From the NCBI GenBank assembly GCA_003427395.1, contig BFEA01000217.1, positions 2,284,597-2,343,723 on the forward strand: a stretch of DNA of 59,127 bases, written 5' to 3'. This document shows positions 45,001-56,517 of this stretch, one piece after another. The notes below the pieces were generated by a model. It ran no database searches. It saw nothing but the letters and a program-made list of their open reading frames with translations, and was not told where the DNA came from. Each line of letters opens with the position of its first letter. The stretch's first letter is position 1. Position numbers and translations under genes: made by a program. The DNA is from Chara braunii. Taxonomy: Eukaryota; Streptophyta; Charophyceae; Charales; Characeae.

Positions 45001-48000
45001 TTTCTGAGTGGAAAATGGAAAGGGATATTGCTGTGTTATCTCGCAAATCGAGAGTACATGCGTTGGAAGGGAAGTTTCTTGAGAGGGTCTCCCGAAGGGA
45101 CCTGGATTCTGAAATCCGCGGTGGAAACTCGCTCTTGTGCCAATGTTCCCTGGCCGTCGAGTTTCAATAATCTGTAAGATATATAGGGCCTTGCCCCATT
45201 GCATAACTCTTTGATATGTATCTGGAGCTGAGGATGGCCCTGCCTGCGTTGAGAATGTTGGATCTCTCGGAGTGTATCTGGTCCATAAAGCATTCCAGAT
45301 GAGTGTAGAATGTTGAGCGGACCGGGAACCACCAACTCAGTTGGATCGATGTGGTACAATGGTATGTTTCGACAACTCAGTTGGATCGATGTGGTACAAT
45401 GGTATGTTTCGACACTGCGTTAGGAATTGATTAATGACACGACGATCACTGAAGACTGGGATTCTTTAGTTTGTTCCGTATAGATAGCGTAGTGTGCCTA
45501 CGTCCCCGACAGAAGAGGATGATGACTATGGCTGTCTAATGATACTTGTCTTTCCTGTCTGCCCTCTCCTCCGGCTCATCCTCACAGTTAAGTAGTTTTG
45601 CCCCCGACGGTGGCGGAGCTACTCTCTCCTCCGCCCCATCCTCACGGTCAAGGGGTTTTAGCCCACGACGGTGACGGAGACGGTGCGAAAGAAGGAAAGC
45701 GGTCAGGACTTTCCTATCATGTCCTACCTTCACTACCCCTTTGTTCCCGTGTCTGCTGCAGCTCTGCCCGCTAAGGAGCATGGCTGTGATTTCCTTCAAC
45801 AGAATCGCACGAATGTGGTTCCAGTCGGTGTCCTTAGGACTTCATTCGGTACCCCTTTGTTCCCGTGTCTGCTGTGCAGCATGGGTGTGATTTCTTTCAC
45901 CGGAATCGCACGACTGTGAGTTTGACAGACGGAACCGTTTTCTCGCAAAATTTTACTTGGTTGGAGTTGTCATGAGAACGATGATCAGTGTGTTCCTCGT
46001 TCTCCCCCTCGGGTTTTGTTCCTCGTGTGAAGGCAGTCTACACATGTGCTGCCAATGAAATCGTCTGTAGGTCTGTAAAGCTTTCGCTTAGGTGCGTGAT
46101 GCTTTTGAGAGCTTGCGCGATGCCCCCCATGGGAGGTAGTCACGGGTATTACTGTCGTTCCGTGTATGATCGTCATGTTGTTCATGTCTCCAGCCGTGTG
46201 CCGCTTCGAAAGCGTGCCCCCTCAAGAGGTATGTGACGTCAGGTTTCGATTACTCTCGTTGGTGAGGGTGCCTATTTCTTTTCAGCATCTCGACGATGCG
46301 GTTGACCCCTGAAACCACGTCGGTCGTGAAAAACGCCCTACCCTTTCCGTGAAATTTTTTATAGCAATTGTGTCGACTTTCTTTTCAACAGGTTGGACTG
46401 TATGCACAGCCAGTGGCACTGATCTTGTGAAATCGCTCTCGCTTGCGACCGAGATCGGGCAAGATCTGTAAGGCGTGACTACCAGCAACTGCCAGTGGCT
46501 TCCTCTGTGCTGTTTTGCTGTATTCAGAAATGCTTCTGGTTCGCCATGCCATTCATCTACGGTATTTTAACCTCTCCACGGTGTTTCTTCCTGTCCCCTT
46601 TGTGTTAATCTATGTTTTCGCGTATTACTTCCGGGGACAAGTTGCTGTACAAACTTCCGTGCATTTTCTTTGACCATCCGCCAGCCTTACGCCCGTGCCT
46701 GCATTACTTGTTGACGTAGGCACTATGGGTGTCTTGTCCGGACTTCTGAGCACTGGGAATCTGGAAAGGATGGCAGCGTGTCTCAGCTGATCAGCTGCAT
46801 TGCCGACCCCCTGTGCAGTTATTATTGTATAATGCGCATTGTCCTTTTCAATAGAATGTTACTAACTCCCTTACCGAACAGGAAACACTGAGGTAGATAG
46901 TATTTGTGCTTCACTCCAGCAATATTATGATAGAGCGGTCTGCATAGGAATGTCACTTCATCAGAGCAATGTTCTACCTTCTGGTGAGAACCGTACGCCC
47001 AGACATAACATGCCCGTCTTGCCGCGGAGGGACACATGGTGAGTGTAATTTTTATCTCCTCCCGTCCCCCATCTGCCCGGAGTACTTTTAGGGCTTAAGC
47101 TCTGCCACCTGATCATGGTAAGTTTTACGTCGAGGAGGCTTCCGTGTTTGTTTTAGGCCTCTCATCGTTCCCATCGTCTTTTTTTAATCGTTGCTGTCTC
47201 ATTTGACGGGTAGGTTGAATTCCTCACCAACCGAGTCTTTCCTTGCTCTCGCCCTTCTATTTACTCGTCTCTTGCTTCTCAGCGAGAGCTGCAGGTGCGC
47301 CTCCAGTAAGCAACCGGGTGTATGGGCTTTGTGCTGCTTCCCTTCTCTCCCTGTTTTCTTTGTTGCACCCATTCTCTTACTCGTAGTTGTGTTTCAACTC
47401 ATGTTGTTGCTACACAGTTCCCAGGATGGACATGTGTTTCAACTCATGTTGTTGCCACACAGTCCCGAGGATGGACATGTCCAATGTCGGCAGGCAGTTC
47501 TGCGCGTCCTATGCGAACGTTTTCTGTTTCTTGATCGACTTTCTTTCGTCTTCTCCCATTCGAGTCTTGGTCCGGTTAGACATTACGCGAGTATGTGTAC
47601 ATCAACGCAAGTCCATGGAAGATTAGGAGGGAGACAAGACAATCTTATCTCCTATCCGCTGCTGGGACAGTTTATGGTGTGCTGGAAGAAAGATGATAAG
47701 CAAGTCTCTCCAGACGGATGACTGACGCGTAAGCTTCCGTTGCTCTTGATGTTGGACACGCCGGTTCTCATCTCCTGAGATGGTTGTTGCTTACCTGTGG
47801 AGGTGCAATCGTTTCTTTCTATCCATACCTGCAGGTTTGTCTATTGCCCTTTCGTTCTCGGCCTCCTATGCGCACGTGTTTTGGTTGCGTTTGTATGTTT
47901 TGTATTTGTTGTTGAAAGTGTCCTGTCCTTGAATGACACCTCTCTGCTTTCGCCTTCATCGGATAACCGATGTGAGCCGTACGTACTACGGACATCTCCT

Positions 48001-50477
48001 GAATTCAGGGGTATTTCTCACTTCCTTTGCATAACCTCGACGGCTCTGCCCCCCGCCGATCATCCTTTCTGTCCATGTTTCGAAGTACTGCAACTCGTTC
48101 GCCGTCGGTCGGTGTACCCCAACGTTCGTCACGTGCTCCGCCCTACTCCCTTCTCCACGGCTCTTCGGGCCTACACAGCCAGCGTCCTTCTCACGGTGCT
48201 AAGTCCCCCACACTCACGCTCGGTCGGTGGAAACTGAGTAGGGAATGCTTCAGTTTGCATCCACCTTCAAGGCACTGTAGAAACTGTCGAAGGCAATGGA
48301 ATCAGGTGGTTTTAACTCCCTCAATGTGTATGACATTGGATCTGCCGTGCCCCCCGTCTCTTTCTTTCTTTTCGGTTTTGCCCCCCATCTCTTTCTTTCC
48401 TTTCGGTTTTCCCAACTCTTTCGGTTTTCCCAACTGGGATGGCGGTCAGCCTTGTAGGGTTGGGTGAGTTTAAGCTCCATGACGATTTCAAGGAGCGTGA
48501 GCATGCAAGCATGTTTGCTTTTTCTGAGTCAGTGATGCAAGAAAGTCACAAGTAATAGCTGTGACTACCGATTCACAACAGCAAGCGTGTAATGCGAGGA
48601 GTGCTGACCTTTCTCGCTATATTTTAGTTTTTATTGTAGTAAAAATACAGTTGATGATCTCTCCGGCCCAGCAAACTGTGTTTCAATTTGCTGGTGTTGG
48701 TCTCTAGGTTGGTTCCGGCAATGACGACTTGCTCGGTCATCAGCTTTTTCCATTTGCGGTCCATGTAGTACTTGTGGTCCCTCTTCGTATGATGTGTGTG
48801 CGCATTTTGCTTCGTCACACGTCCGTCTGCCTTGCCCGAGAGGGGATTGATGTTGGCCCCTGTTTCGCTGAATCCGCATGCCCTCGTAGATCTTCTGGTG
48901 GAGGATGCCATTCAGCGAGAGTTCTTTGTGGAGTGATGCCGGCTGGATTATTCAATCCTCGACTCTCCCTGCAAATTCTGAACGATGACACCGTCCGTCC
49001 TCGGTGGTTGAAAGCTTGTCTTTGTGACTCCGAACAATGTTACTCTGTCGCTGAAAGCTTGTTTTGATGGCAGTTGGCTGTTGCCTAAGCTCTCGTTCTT
49101 CGTTGTTCTTACGTGTGCGCCTCTGGCATGCCTATCCGAACGGTCTGTGCCAGTTTGAATAACTGGTCTGTGTCTCTCACGCGCCTGGCGCACCCGGCGT
49201 ATGACCCGCAGAGAAACTCTGTGTCACGTATCTCCGGACTTCTCCGCGGTCATCATAAAGACCTGGTAAGCTGGAAAATTGAGTAGAGGCTGAAGGAGGA
49301 AGGTGGGGAGTTGATACCTTCTGCACGTCATTGGTAGGCCTCTTGGTTCTTGTTGTGGAGTGGCTGTCTTTGATACACCCACCTGACTGTGGTAAAAAAT
49401 GCGAACAAGGAGCGGTCTGCTGCTATAATTATTTCTTGTTGTGGAGTGGCCGTCTTTGACACACCCACCTGCCTGTGGGTAAAAATGTGAACAAGGAGCG
49501 GTCTGCTGTAATTATTTCTTGTCGTCGATCTGATGAGATCGAGGACAATACATTTATTTTCCTCTTGGAAGGGTCAATTGGACCGCTTGACTACTTTCCT
49601 CTACCTCCTTGGAGTGGAAATGGCATCTGATGAAAGTCCGACTCAAGTTAGGGCCTCGTGTGCCACCTTGATTTTTCGGTACGATGTGCCTCTCTCTCGC
49701 CAAGGTGTAGGTGATCTAGGCCCGGCGGTGCAAACTGGGCTCTGCCCACTCGGGGTTCTATTTAAATGCCTACCATGCACAGTGGGGGAGGTGTATAATT
49801 CTCATACTCACAGTTGGTCTGCAGTAGGTAGGTCCATCTGGTGCATCGAGATGTACCAGGGTAATTCTTCCTTCGCTTTACGGTCTTCGTGGTCTGTGCG
49901 GTGGTTGCCTTCAATGGTGTCTATGCGGGGTAACCTGCAGTCGGGGATAGCTGTGTTGAATCATGACTGCTTGTATGGTGATGATTTTTGGGACTGCTGA
50001 AAGACCACTTGCTGGAGAAAGTTCTCTCTATGGGTAAGTAGCTGTTTTCTGAGTATGATCTGCGTGTTTGTCCTTGGTTTGGAGTTACATCATTTGTCGG
50101 TGGACATGTTTTTGCAAGGAAGAGTTTGCTGTATGTGTAGTGGGACGTCGTGCTGACGAAACTTGTCTGGTTGCATGTCTACTGTGCCAGAGCTGGTTGA
50201 GAAACTGGCAAAGACAGGAAAGCAGGTCGAGGCTCTCGCATTTGCACATGAATTTGACATCATGGACAAGGTCAATCCTTCCAGCTTGCTGAAAACGTAT
50301 CTGAAGGAAGCACGGAAGCAGGCTAACACTATGCTGAAGAACGGGAACCACTCCCCACAGGCGCAGGTGAGGGACCCATGTGGCCATGTTTGGCCCACAG
50401 TAGGAATGATGGGAGGACAGGTGTTTGTGGCCTGTGGTGTATCATTTATGTATGGGAACCTATTTAGTTGGAAGCTG

Positions 50478-50540
<63 letters not shown>

Positions 50541-51813
50541 GCCGTCTCTATGTTTCTCTGGTAATTACAGTGAACGGCTTTGTTTTATTTTCCAGTGCTT
50601 GACCATCGACAGGTTGTGAGTATGTTATTTTGCCAAATCTCACACAATCTCTGTTGTTTTGGTTCTGGTCAGGTGTTTCTGTTTCTGTTGAGTTGTGCTG
50701 TAGGAATTATTAAACCTCTTTTCTTGGTGGTTATCTCCAGATGTACGGGTTTGGTGACCCCCAAAGCCCGGGGTACCCCACTCTACACGTTTTTAAGTCT
50801 GGTATTGGACGTGTTTGGTGCTGTGATGAACGTTGTGAAAAGAGGCCCTGTTGCTGGTACAAGTTAAAAAGTGTTCTCCCAACTCGTGAACCACCACCTT
50901 CTGCGTCGAGTGGGTCTAAAACATGTGTCTGCTGCTCTTGGAAGTACACGAGGTTTCGCAATTTCAGGCTTATCGCGGATTGGTTGGCGACAGTGCTGCC
51001 TTCAGACGAGAAGGATGATGATAGTTGCATCGAAAAGAAAACCTTGCCATGTTGTTTTGGGTTTGTATTGAAACAGCCATCTTTTGCGCAATGGTTGGTC
51101 AAAGCCTGGGGCTTGCTGCATCCTCTGCTATGGGGTGTGTGGCAGGTTTGCATGTGATGTTGGTTAACAGTGCGAGTCTCTTGTTGGTGTTGGATTTGTC
51201 CGATGTGTAGAACGATGCCATTGTGAAGGAGCTCGCTGCGCTGAGAAACGTTGTACGCTGTATAAACGACTACAAGTTGGAGAGTAGTGTACCTTCAGCG
51301 CCTTATGTCAAGCATATGCAGGAGCTGGAAAAGGCCAAGTCAGACCGAAAGCGCCAGGCTGTTGCGGTGAAAGCTCAGGCCAAGAGGCCTAGAGTAACCA
51401 CTACCGTGACGGGGAAGGTTTCCGGTGGAGCGAACAATTACCCTGCGATGACGGCTGTTGCTAGTTATCAAGGAGGGCAGGCCAATGAAATGGCATACAC
51501 GGCGGCGGTAGAGCGTGGAAGGGGCTATACTGCTGGCATAAATTCGACGGGTATCCTTGACAGGAGAACAGGGAGCCTCCGGCTTCCGGCTGCCTCCGGT
51601 TATGGATTGCAGAGAAGCAGAAGTCCGATCAACGTGGGGCCTGGAGCGGCGTATGTCTACCGAGCTCAAGAAGCGGCTATGGGTGCGCAAGAAGTGCTGT
51701 ATGGAGCGGCGTATGCGGGCGGGCAAGGGTATGCAGCGCAAAACTCTTATCAGTTTTCAGGTGGCGGGTTGCCGCCGCCCCCACCAGCTTACCAGCAAAC
51801 GTATTTGCATTGA
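40691..51813 (+). CDS. FRL: FRIGIDA-like protein, three coding exons, 720 residues
   Basis: Exons 40691-42074, 50191-50366 and 51211-51813; GT-AG introns with matching phases (1, then 0). FRIGIDA-family proteins are nuclear scaffolds; in flowering plants FRIGIDA helps activate the floral repressor FLC, and the wider FRL family is less well understood. Order: coiled coil (about residues 10-120, starting near AKLKKAYEDLEGQRTFLTTF), poly-Ala tract (about 187-209), acidic linker (about 219-260), FRI domain from PAIKAFCEANDGEGLRKFI (about 267) through LVLDALEGYF, LVATFGIASQFS and LGLTEKIPELVEKLAKTGKQ to LAALRNVVRCINDYKLESSV, then a Gly/Tyr/Pro-rich tail ending in polyproline. The Ala and acidic tracts make it longer than typical members. 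Function outside land plants is inference. Confidence 0.93.
45333..45413. repeat. Exact 40-base tandem duplication
   Basis: caactcagttggatcgatgt ggtacaatggtatgtttcga is present twice back to back (45333 and 45373) with no visible change, so it is recent. Confidence 0.9.
45555..45685. repeat. Tandem duplication of about 58 bases
   Basis: ctctcctccg.c.catcctca, cggt.aag.ggtttt and cgacggtg.cggag recur in order. Confidence 0.75.
45730..45915. repeat. Tandem duplication of about 110 bases
   Basis: acccctttgttcccgtgtct gctg, gcatgg.tgtgatttc and gaatcgcacga.tgtg recur in the same order. Confidence 0.8.
47389..47482. repeat. 45-base tandem duplication
   Basis: gtgtttcaactcatgttgtt gc begins at 47389 and 47434; both copies end in aggatggacatgt. 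Confidence 0.9.
49351..49524. repeat. 86-base tandem duplication
   Basis: tgttgtggagtggc.gtcttt starts at 49351 and 49437; both contain acacccacctg.ctgtgg and gaacaaggagcggtctgctg. Confidence 0.9.
50191..50366 (+). CDS. FRL: FRIGIDA-like exon 2: central FRI-domain helices
   Basis: The exon follows actgtgccag and completes a Glu codon, giving IP-ELVEKLAKTGKQVEALAFAH, then FDIMDKVNPSSLLKTYLKEA and SPQAQ before gtgagg. This joins the family pattern without a gap. Confidence 0.92.
50480..50540. repeat. (GT)n(GA)n microsatellite
   Basis: The GT tract runs straight into GA in FRIGIDA-like intron 2, the same compound structure as in AspRS intron 1. Confidence 0.9.
51211..51813 (+). CDS. FRL: FRIGIDA-like exon 3: end of FRI domain and disordered tail
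   Basis: It starts after gatgtgtag with NDAIVKELAALRNVVRCIND, continues to a basic stretch (KSDRKRQAVAVKAQAKRPR, a possible nuclear signal), then a Gly/Tyr/Ala-rich tail and GGGLPPPPPAYQQTYLH with TGA at 51811-51813. Confidence 0.92.
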   Translation, partial: NDAIVKELAALRNVVRCINDYKLESSVPSAPYVKHMQELEKAKSDRKRQAVAVKAQAKRPRVTTTVTGKVSGGANNYPAMTAVASYQGGQANEMAYTAAVERGRGYTAGINSTGILDRRTGSLRLPAASGYGLQRSRSPINVGPGAAYVYRAQEAAMGAQEVLYGAAYAGGQGYAAQNSYQFSGGGLPPPPPAYQQTYLH

Positions 51814-54080
51814 TGTGTGAATATGATCATGGCGATGATGGCGATGGTGATGCTGTGAACTGTATCCTTTTGTCAGCGGCTGGCAGCACATTGGCATGAT
51901 GTAGAAGAGCTGGGCTGCACCCACCAAGCGTTAGGAAGCTCACTTTTCTTTCTCTTCACCTCGCTGGCTGTCTATATTTAGTCTGTTTGTAGTTGGTAGG
52001 ATCATGAGGACAGAGAATCCAGCACTGACTGGATGTTTTATAGTTATCTCGCTTCTCCCCTCTCTGCTTCGAGTAGGTGTGCCGTGCCGAATCGTCGGTG
52101 TACAACGGTGAGACGGTAGGATGGCAGGGCCGGCGTCGCTAGCTCTCCGCGGTGAAAAAGATTGGGAAAGCTGTATGGTTTTGGCAGCAGGATTTGGCGT
52201 GCTGCATGAACGGAAGCAATCCTGAGTAACGTTTGTTCAGAGTATGTCAAGCATGTCTCGTCTTTTGTACAATTGCAGCACTTATTAAAAGCTTGTGTCC
52301 TCATGGAGAAGATTTTTGCTTCCCGAGCATGCCGGTTGCGTCCTGCTGTGTACTGTGTGGGAGGGCGTTTGGTAATTCATGAGGTGAGTCCAAAAGCCCC
52401 TGAGAAATTGTTGGGGTGTCAACGAATTCTTGCACTGAGGGATTTTGTTGGGGTGTCAACGAATGAACTGTTTGTTGGATCGTGAGAAATTGTTGGTTGC
52501 GTGCAGAGTTGTGGCATTATCCGTGGGTAGCACTTACTGGGGGAATGGATGGGTTTTTCTCTCCTAGTGAGAGGACTCGTGCGAAACTCGAAATCCGAGA
52601 TTATGGCGTGCCGTTGTGTTGTAGTTGATGACACTGAGGGCTGCTAGATTTCACATTTCCATTGCAGCAACCCGAGGGAGTTAAATGCACGGTGCGAGTC
52701 CTGGTGTCCCGGTACAGATTACGCATCTGGGCGTGTCTAGCTCCGGAACGACGTGGCTGTAGTGGATTTTGGATTTTTTTCAGTTTCCAGAAGAGTGGTG
52801 GAGGTAGCGAAAGCCATTTTCATTCTTAGCCATGAATAATGAAGTAGCGAATGAATTTCGACGAAACAGAAGGCATGTGTATGCATGCACTGTTGAAGCC
52901 CGTGCTTGAAGGACAAGTAAGGCTGTACAGTAGTAGAGGCTTCTGTACTGATGTGTCACCACAGTATCCCTGCTGCCTCCCACAAAATACAAAGAATGTC
53001 TCGGCTCTGCGTTGTTGTGATTTCCCGATCGAAGATTTGTTTTTGGTTAAGCAGTGGTGCCAAGGTACCTGGTCGAAAAAGCGGAAATGTCAGTGTCCGG
53101 CCATCAAGTTGTCTGAGAAACACTGTCGGAGTTTTTGGTAGTGTAATGCAGACGAACTCCTCCATCCGAACGCAGAATACATTGCGTTCGAAACGAAAGA
53201 GTGTATCATTCCGTGGTGTTTCACTTTAGGCTGCTTGTTGTCGCGATGCATCGTCTTGCGCTCGATTCTTTCTTTGGTATGTGGTACAGGAGTCTACCAT
53301 GGCGGACGGGGATTGCACTGGCAATTGCTGCACGCGGGTAGGCTGCGGTGCAGAACATGAAGACACAGAGATGAGAGATGTTGAATAGGGAATAGGCTTT
53401 TGTAGGCGACAGCTGTTCTTCTGTCCAGATGTCTCAGGCGTCATGCCGCCGAAGAGCTGGTTTCGGAACGGCGAAGTTTTCTACCGAATGATGAGAGGCC
53501 TGGTCTGGCATGATCCGGAGATGGAGTGAGTGGCTCTCCCAACAAACGTTTGTGTTCTTAGTGTCCTCCACAAACGTTTTCGTGTTCTTACTGTCCTCCT
53601 TAACAAACGTTTTTGTGTTCTTACTGTCCTCCATCTGAGTTGCAGTCGAACGGTGGGATTTGTGATTGTGTTGGATTTGAAGTGTCGGGTGGTGCCAGGT
53701 CAGTTCTCTATGGCTGTGCGTCATCAAGGGGAATCGGTGAGATGGTTTGATATGGTGTATTATAGTGTATATAATTGACCATGGAATTGCCTGCCCACGC
53801 GCGTCACGTGCCTGACGGCTATCATCATTTCCAGTCGCAGAATGTGTATGTGTATGTCATCTGGCGGCAAGTGGGACCTTTTGGCCTTGGAGAAGTTGCC
53901 CACTACGTCTCTCACAGACCTTTTTTCTTTTGGTAAATTGCTCTTGACAGACCCACAGCAGTCCCATAATCACGTACGTGAGGTAGCAGGTCTTCAGTCG
54001 TCGAGGACGTGAATCTTTTCGAGGTTCACAACCCAGTGCATGCATGGTTGTTTTTATTTTGTGCATGTTCAAGATTCTGT
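51814..54080. other. 3' flank of the FRIGIDA-like gene and intergenic sequence
   Basis: There are tandem repeats such as ttggggtgtcaacgaat (twice near 52410-52465). A polyadenylation site could not be placed. No further gene recognised. Confidence 0.4.
53543..53640. repeat. Three tandem copies of an acaaacgttt..gtgttctta unit
   Basis: Units of about 30-35 bases, each reading caaacgttt, tgtgttctta and tgtcctcc, lie directly in tandem. Confidence 0.85.
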
Positions 54081-54084
54081 CATC

Positions 54085-54230
54085 TTTTTTTTTTTTTTTT
54101 TTTTTTGTTCTGTTCTGTGATGATCTCTCTGCGAAGCAATACCCCTACCAAATGACGAGGCCGGGGACCTCACAATTCTAGCCGGGGTACTGACAGCATC
54201 AGACAGCTTAGATTTATAAGTCTTGGGCCT
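54085..54230 (-). mobile_element. Possible retroposed insert with A tail (minus strand)
   Basis: A 22-base T run on + (54085-54106) would be an A tail for a minus-strand insert covering about 54107-54230. No A/B box or known RNA was recognised. Confidence 0.25.
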
Positions 54231-54539
54231 GCGGAAAGAGAACCCAACGAATGACTTTCCAGGTGCAGAACTTGTACACATTCAAACTCAACCGACAATT
54301 TCCATACCGAATGAAGTGAGAGAACAACCTACTACTGGTACCCTCTACCTAACCCGACCCCCCAACCAAAAGCCTAACTACCTACCCCTATTTTATCCTA
54401 GCCCCCATCTACCGTGATCTACTCTGGTCTGGAACCGGCCTTACGTGGCCGGTTGGTTCCCGGTCACTTTGGCACTCTTCACCCGCCGGTCCGCCCGCCC
54501 GCCTGTCCCCACCCTGTGTGATCTCCTGCGCCCCGAACT

Positions 54540-54700
54540 GTGAACCAAGATACTAACCACAAGGCCCGAACTTCGAACCAAGGTACTATCCAAGGTCTGG
54601 AACCGGCCTTGTGGTTACTATTGGTGTCGAACCCAATAAAACATTGGTTCGAAACCAATACTAACTACAAGGCCGGGAAAGCCAAACAATCCTCAAAAAC
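54540..54700. repeat. Palindromic repeat cluster
   Basis: atactaaccacaaggcc is mirrored by ggccttgtggttactattgg and repeated as atactaactacaaggcc. Confidence 0.6.
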
Positions 54701-55254
54701 GGAACACAAGTCGGATCAGCCCCTACCCACTATAAAGTAATCCTTGTTGTTGGACCGTCGCACTGACATACTTGTCCATTTTATTTTTTGCCTCGAAGTC
54801 CTCTTCTTGGAAGAATGATACCTCGAAGTCGAACTGTGCGGGCTCAGTCGCTCTGGAAGAATCATCCATTTTAATTTTTGCCTCTCAAGTCGTCGTCTTG
54901 GAAGAACTCTGCTGAACACCTTCCCCATTTCGCCGCAATTAGGTGGGGCCCCGTCTGTTTGATGATTATACCTCGAAGTTGACTTTTTGGAAGAATGCTG
55001 ACTTTTTGGAAGAATGTGGAAGATTGCCAAAGAATCAGGACATGTTCCACGCAGAAATGCAGAAAAGCAGCAGATAAATCACAGTTGTTTGCACATTGCA
55101 ATCCCCGGCCGGAGGTTTGATGATGTCTTGAACATGTCTTGACTAATTTGGTAAACAATTGGCCGGATTGGGATTGCAACGTGGAAATTAATATGGTCAG
55201 ACGGACCGCGTTCGTATCTCAGTAGAGGAGCATGGATGTGAAAGCCTGTAACAT

Positions 55255-55330
55255 TATCCTCCATGGGATATCCATTACAAATGGAACAATATAGAGAAGA
55301 TGAGCAGGTGCAAGGATGACGCCAGGAATT
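55255..55330 (+). pseudogene. Degenerate U6 snRNA pseudogene
   Basis: atcctccatgggatatcc corresponds to the U6 5' stem; atggaacaatatagagaaga to the ACAGAGA region; then a deletion of about eight bases and gcaaggatgac, followed after ggaatt by a short A-rich run. Fourth U6-derived copy in the window. Confidence 0.75.
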
Positions 55331-55596
55331 AAAAAAAACAAAAAGACTCGTGTCTTCCCTTAGTCTTTGTATAAGGTTTTTAACGATGCCAAGCATACGG
55401 GCCACTTTTAGGCCATATTGTTTTTGACAGCCGTTCTGATGTTCTTTCCGCATACGAGGGTGAGTATCGGCTTCCACGATCGCTTGCTCCAAATGTTGTT
55501 CTTCTTGAAGGTGATCAGAGGGAGGGAAAGTTCACCGCCGAAGTGGGAAAAATTCGAAATTTTGTACCTTCTCCGCTGCTGGGCCTGATTGGTTCA

Positions 55597-55730
55597 CAGA
55601 GAGATATGTCGCGTCTGCTTGTTACAGAGATTGCACTATTAGCTGGAAGGTTTACTTGGTGTTTTGTCATGAAGGTCCATAGATTGGTTCACAGAGATAT
55701 GTCGCGTCTGCTTGTCACAGAGATTGCTGC
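55597..55730. repeat. Tandem duplication of about 93 bases
   Basis: ttggttcacagaga(ga)tatg, tcgcgtctgcttgt and acagagattgc recur directly. Confidence 0.85.
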
Positions 55731-55829
55731 TTATGTGGCCTGCCTCGCTGACTGTTCCTTGAGTTCTTTTTTTTGTTTAATGGGGAGGACCCCTGAGGGC
55801 TTTATTATAAAATTGTGAACTGAGGTCGG

Positions 55830-55945
55830 GAATGCCTCGTACAAATCAACCCGGAAAAAGTAGCTGAATGTAGGAGCACCATTAGGATGCAAAACCACCA
55901 CGGAATGCCTCGTACAAATCAACCCGGAAAAAGTAGCAGAATATG
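55830..55945. repeat. Tandem duplication of about 70 bases
   Basis: ggaatgcctcgtacaaatca acccggaaaaagtagc occurs at about 55834 and 55902. Confidence 0.9.
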
Positions 55946-56517
55946 GTCAGATCCAGACCGCTGCCCTGACCCTGAGAATCACACAACAAAAAAGCCACCA
56001 AGGCCTAGAAAGCCCAACAATCCAAAAGGCCAATCCGCCAAACGAAATTGTTCCAAGGCCTACAGAGCCTAACAATCAATGGACTAAGAGAGCACTAGGT
56101 CTCCTAATTCTACTCCAAACAGTTATAACGAGTCCCTTACTATCTACTACTATCTAATGCTCAGCCTACTAAGGGCAATTTCTTTTTTTTCTTTTTTTTT
56201 TTCTGGGGGGGGGCGGAGTTGGGGGTGACAAGGCTCCAATCTATTCGTGTGGAGCAGCACGAGCTGGGAACCGGGCGCAGCGTCCCATATGGAAATTTAC
56301 ATCGAATTTTGAAGTTTGAGAAACCGGGGCCATTTCCCGGCTTTGACTGCAGCGAGAGAACTTTACGAGAATTTTGAGCTAGTTTGAAAATTACTACGAC
56401 AAACTTCAGAAGAAAGGTCTGCCCACAACAAAACATGCCAGCACAGGTCCCAAAAATGCGTACAAGCCTGTAGCAACCCTTCTAAACATCTCCAGCGCCG
56501 TCTTACTTGCTGCCGAG

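Larger units (their letters stand above)
42075..50190 (+). other. 8.1 kb first coding intron of the FRIGIDA-like gene
   Basis: GT-AG intron in phase 1. It holds several tandem duplications, listed separately, but no recognisable nested gene, RNA gene or intact transposon. Short open frames on both strands show no family resemblance. Confidence 0.8.
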
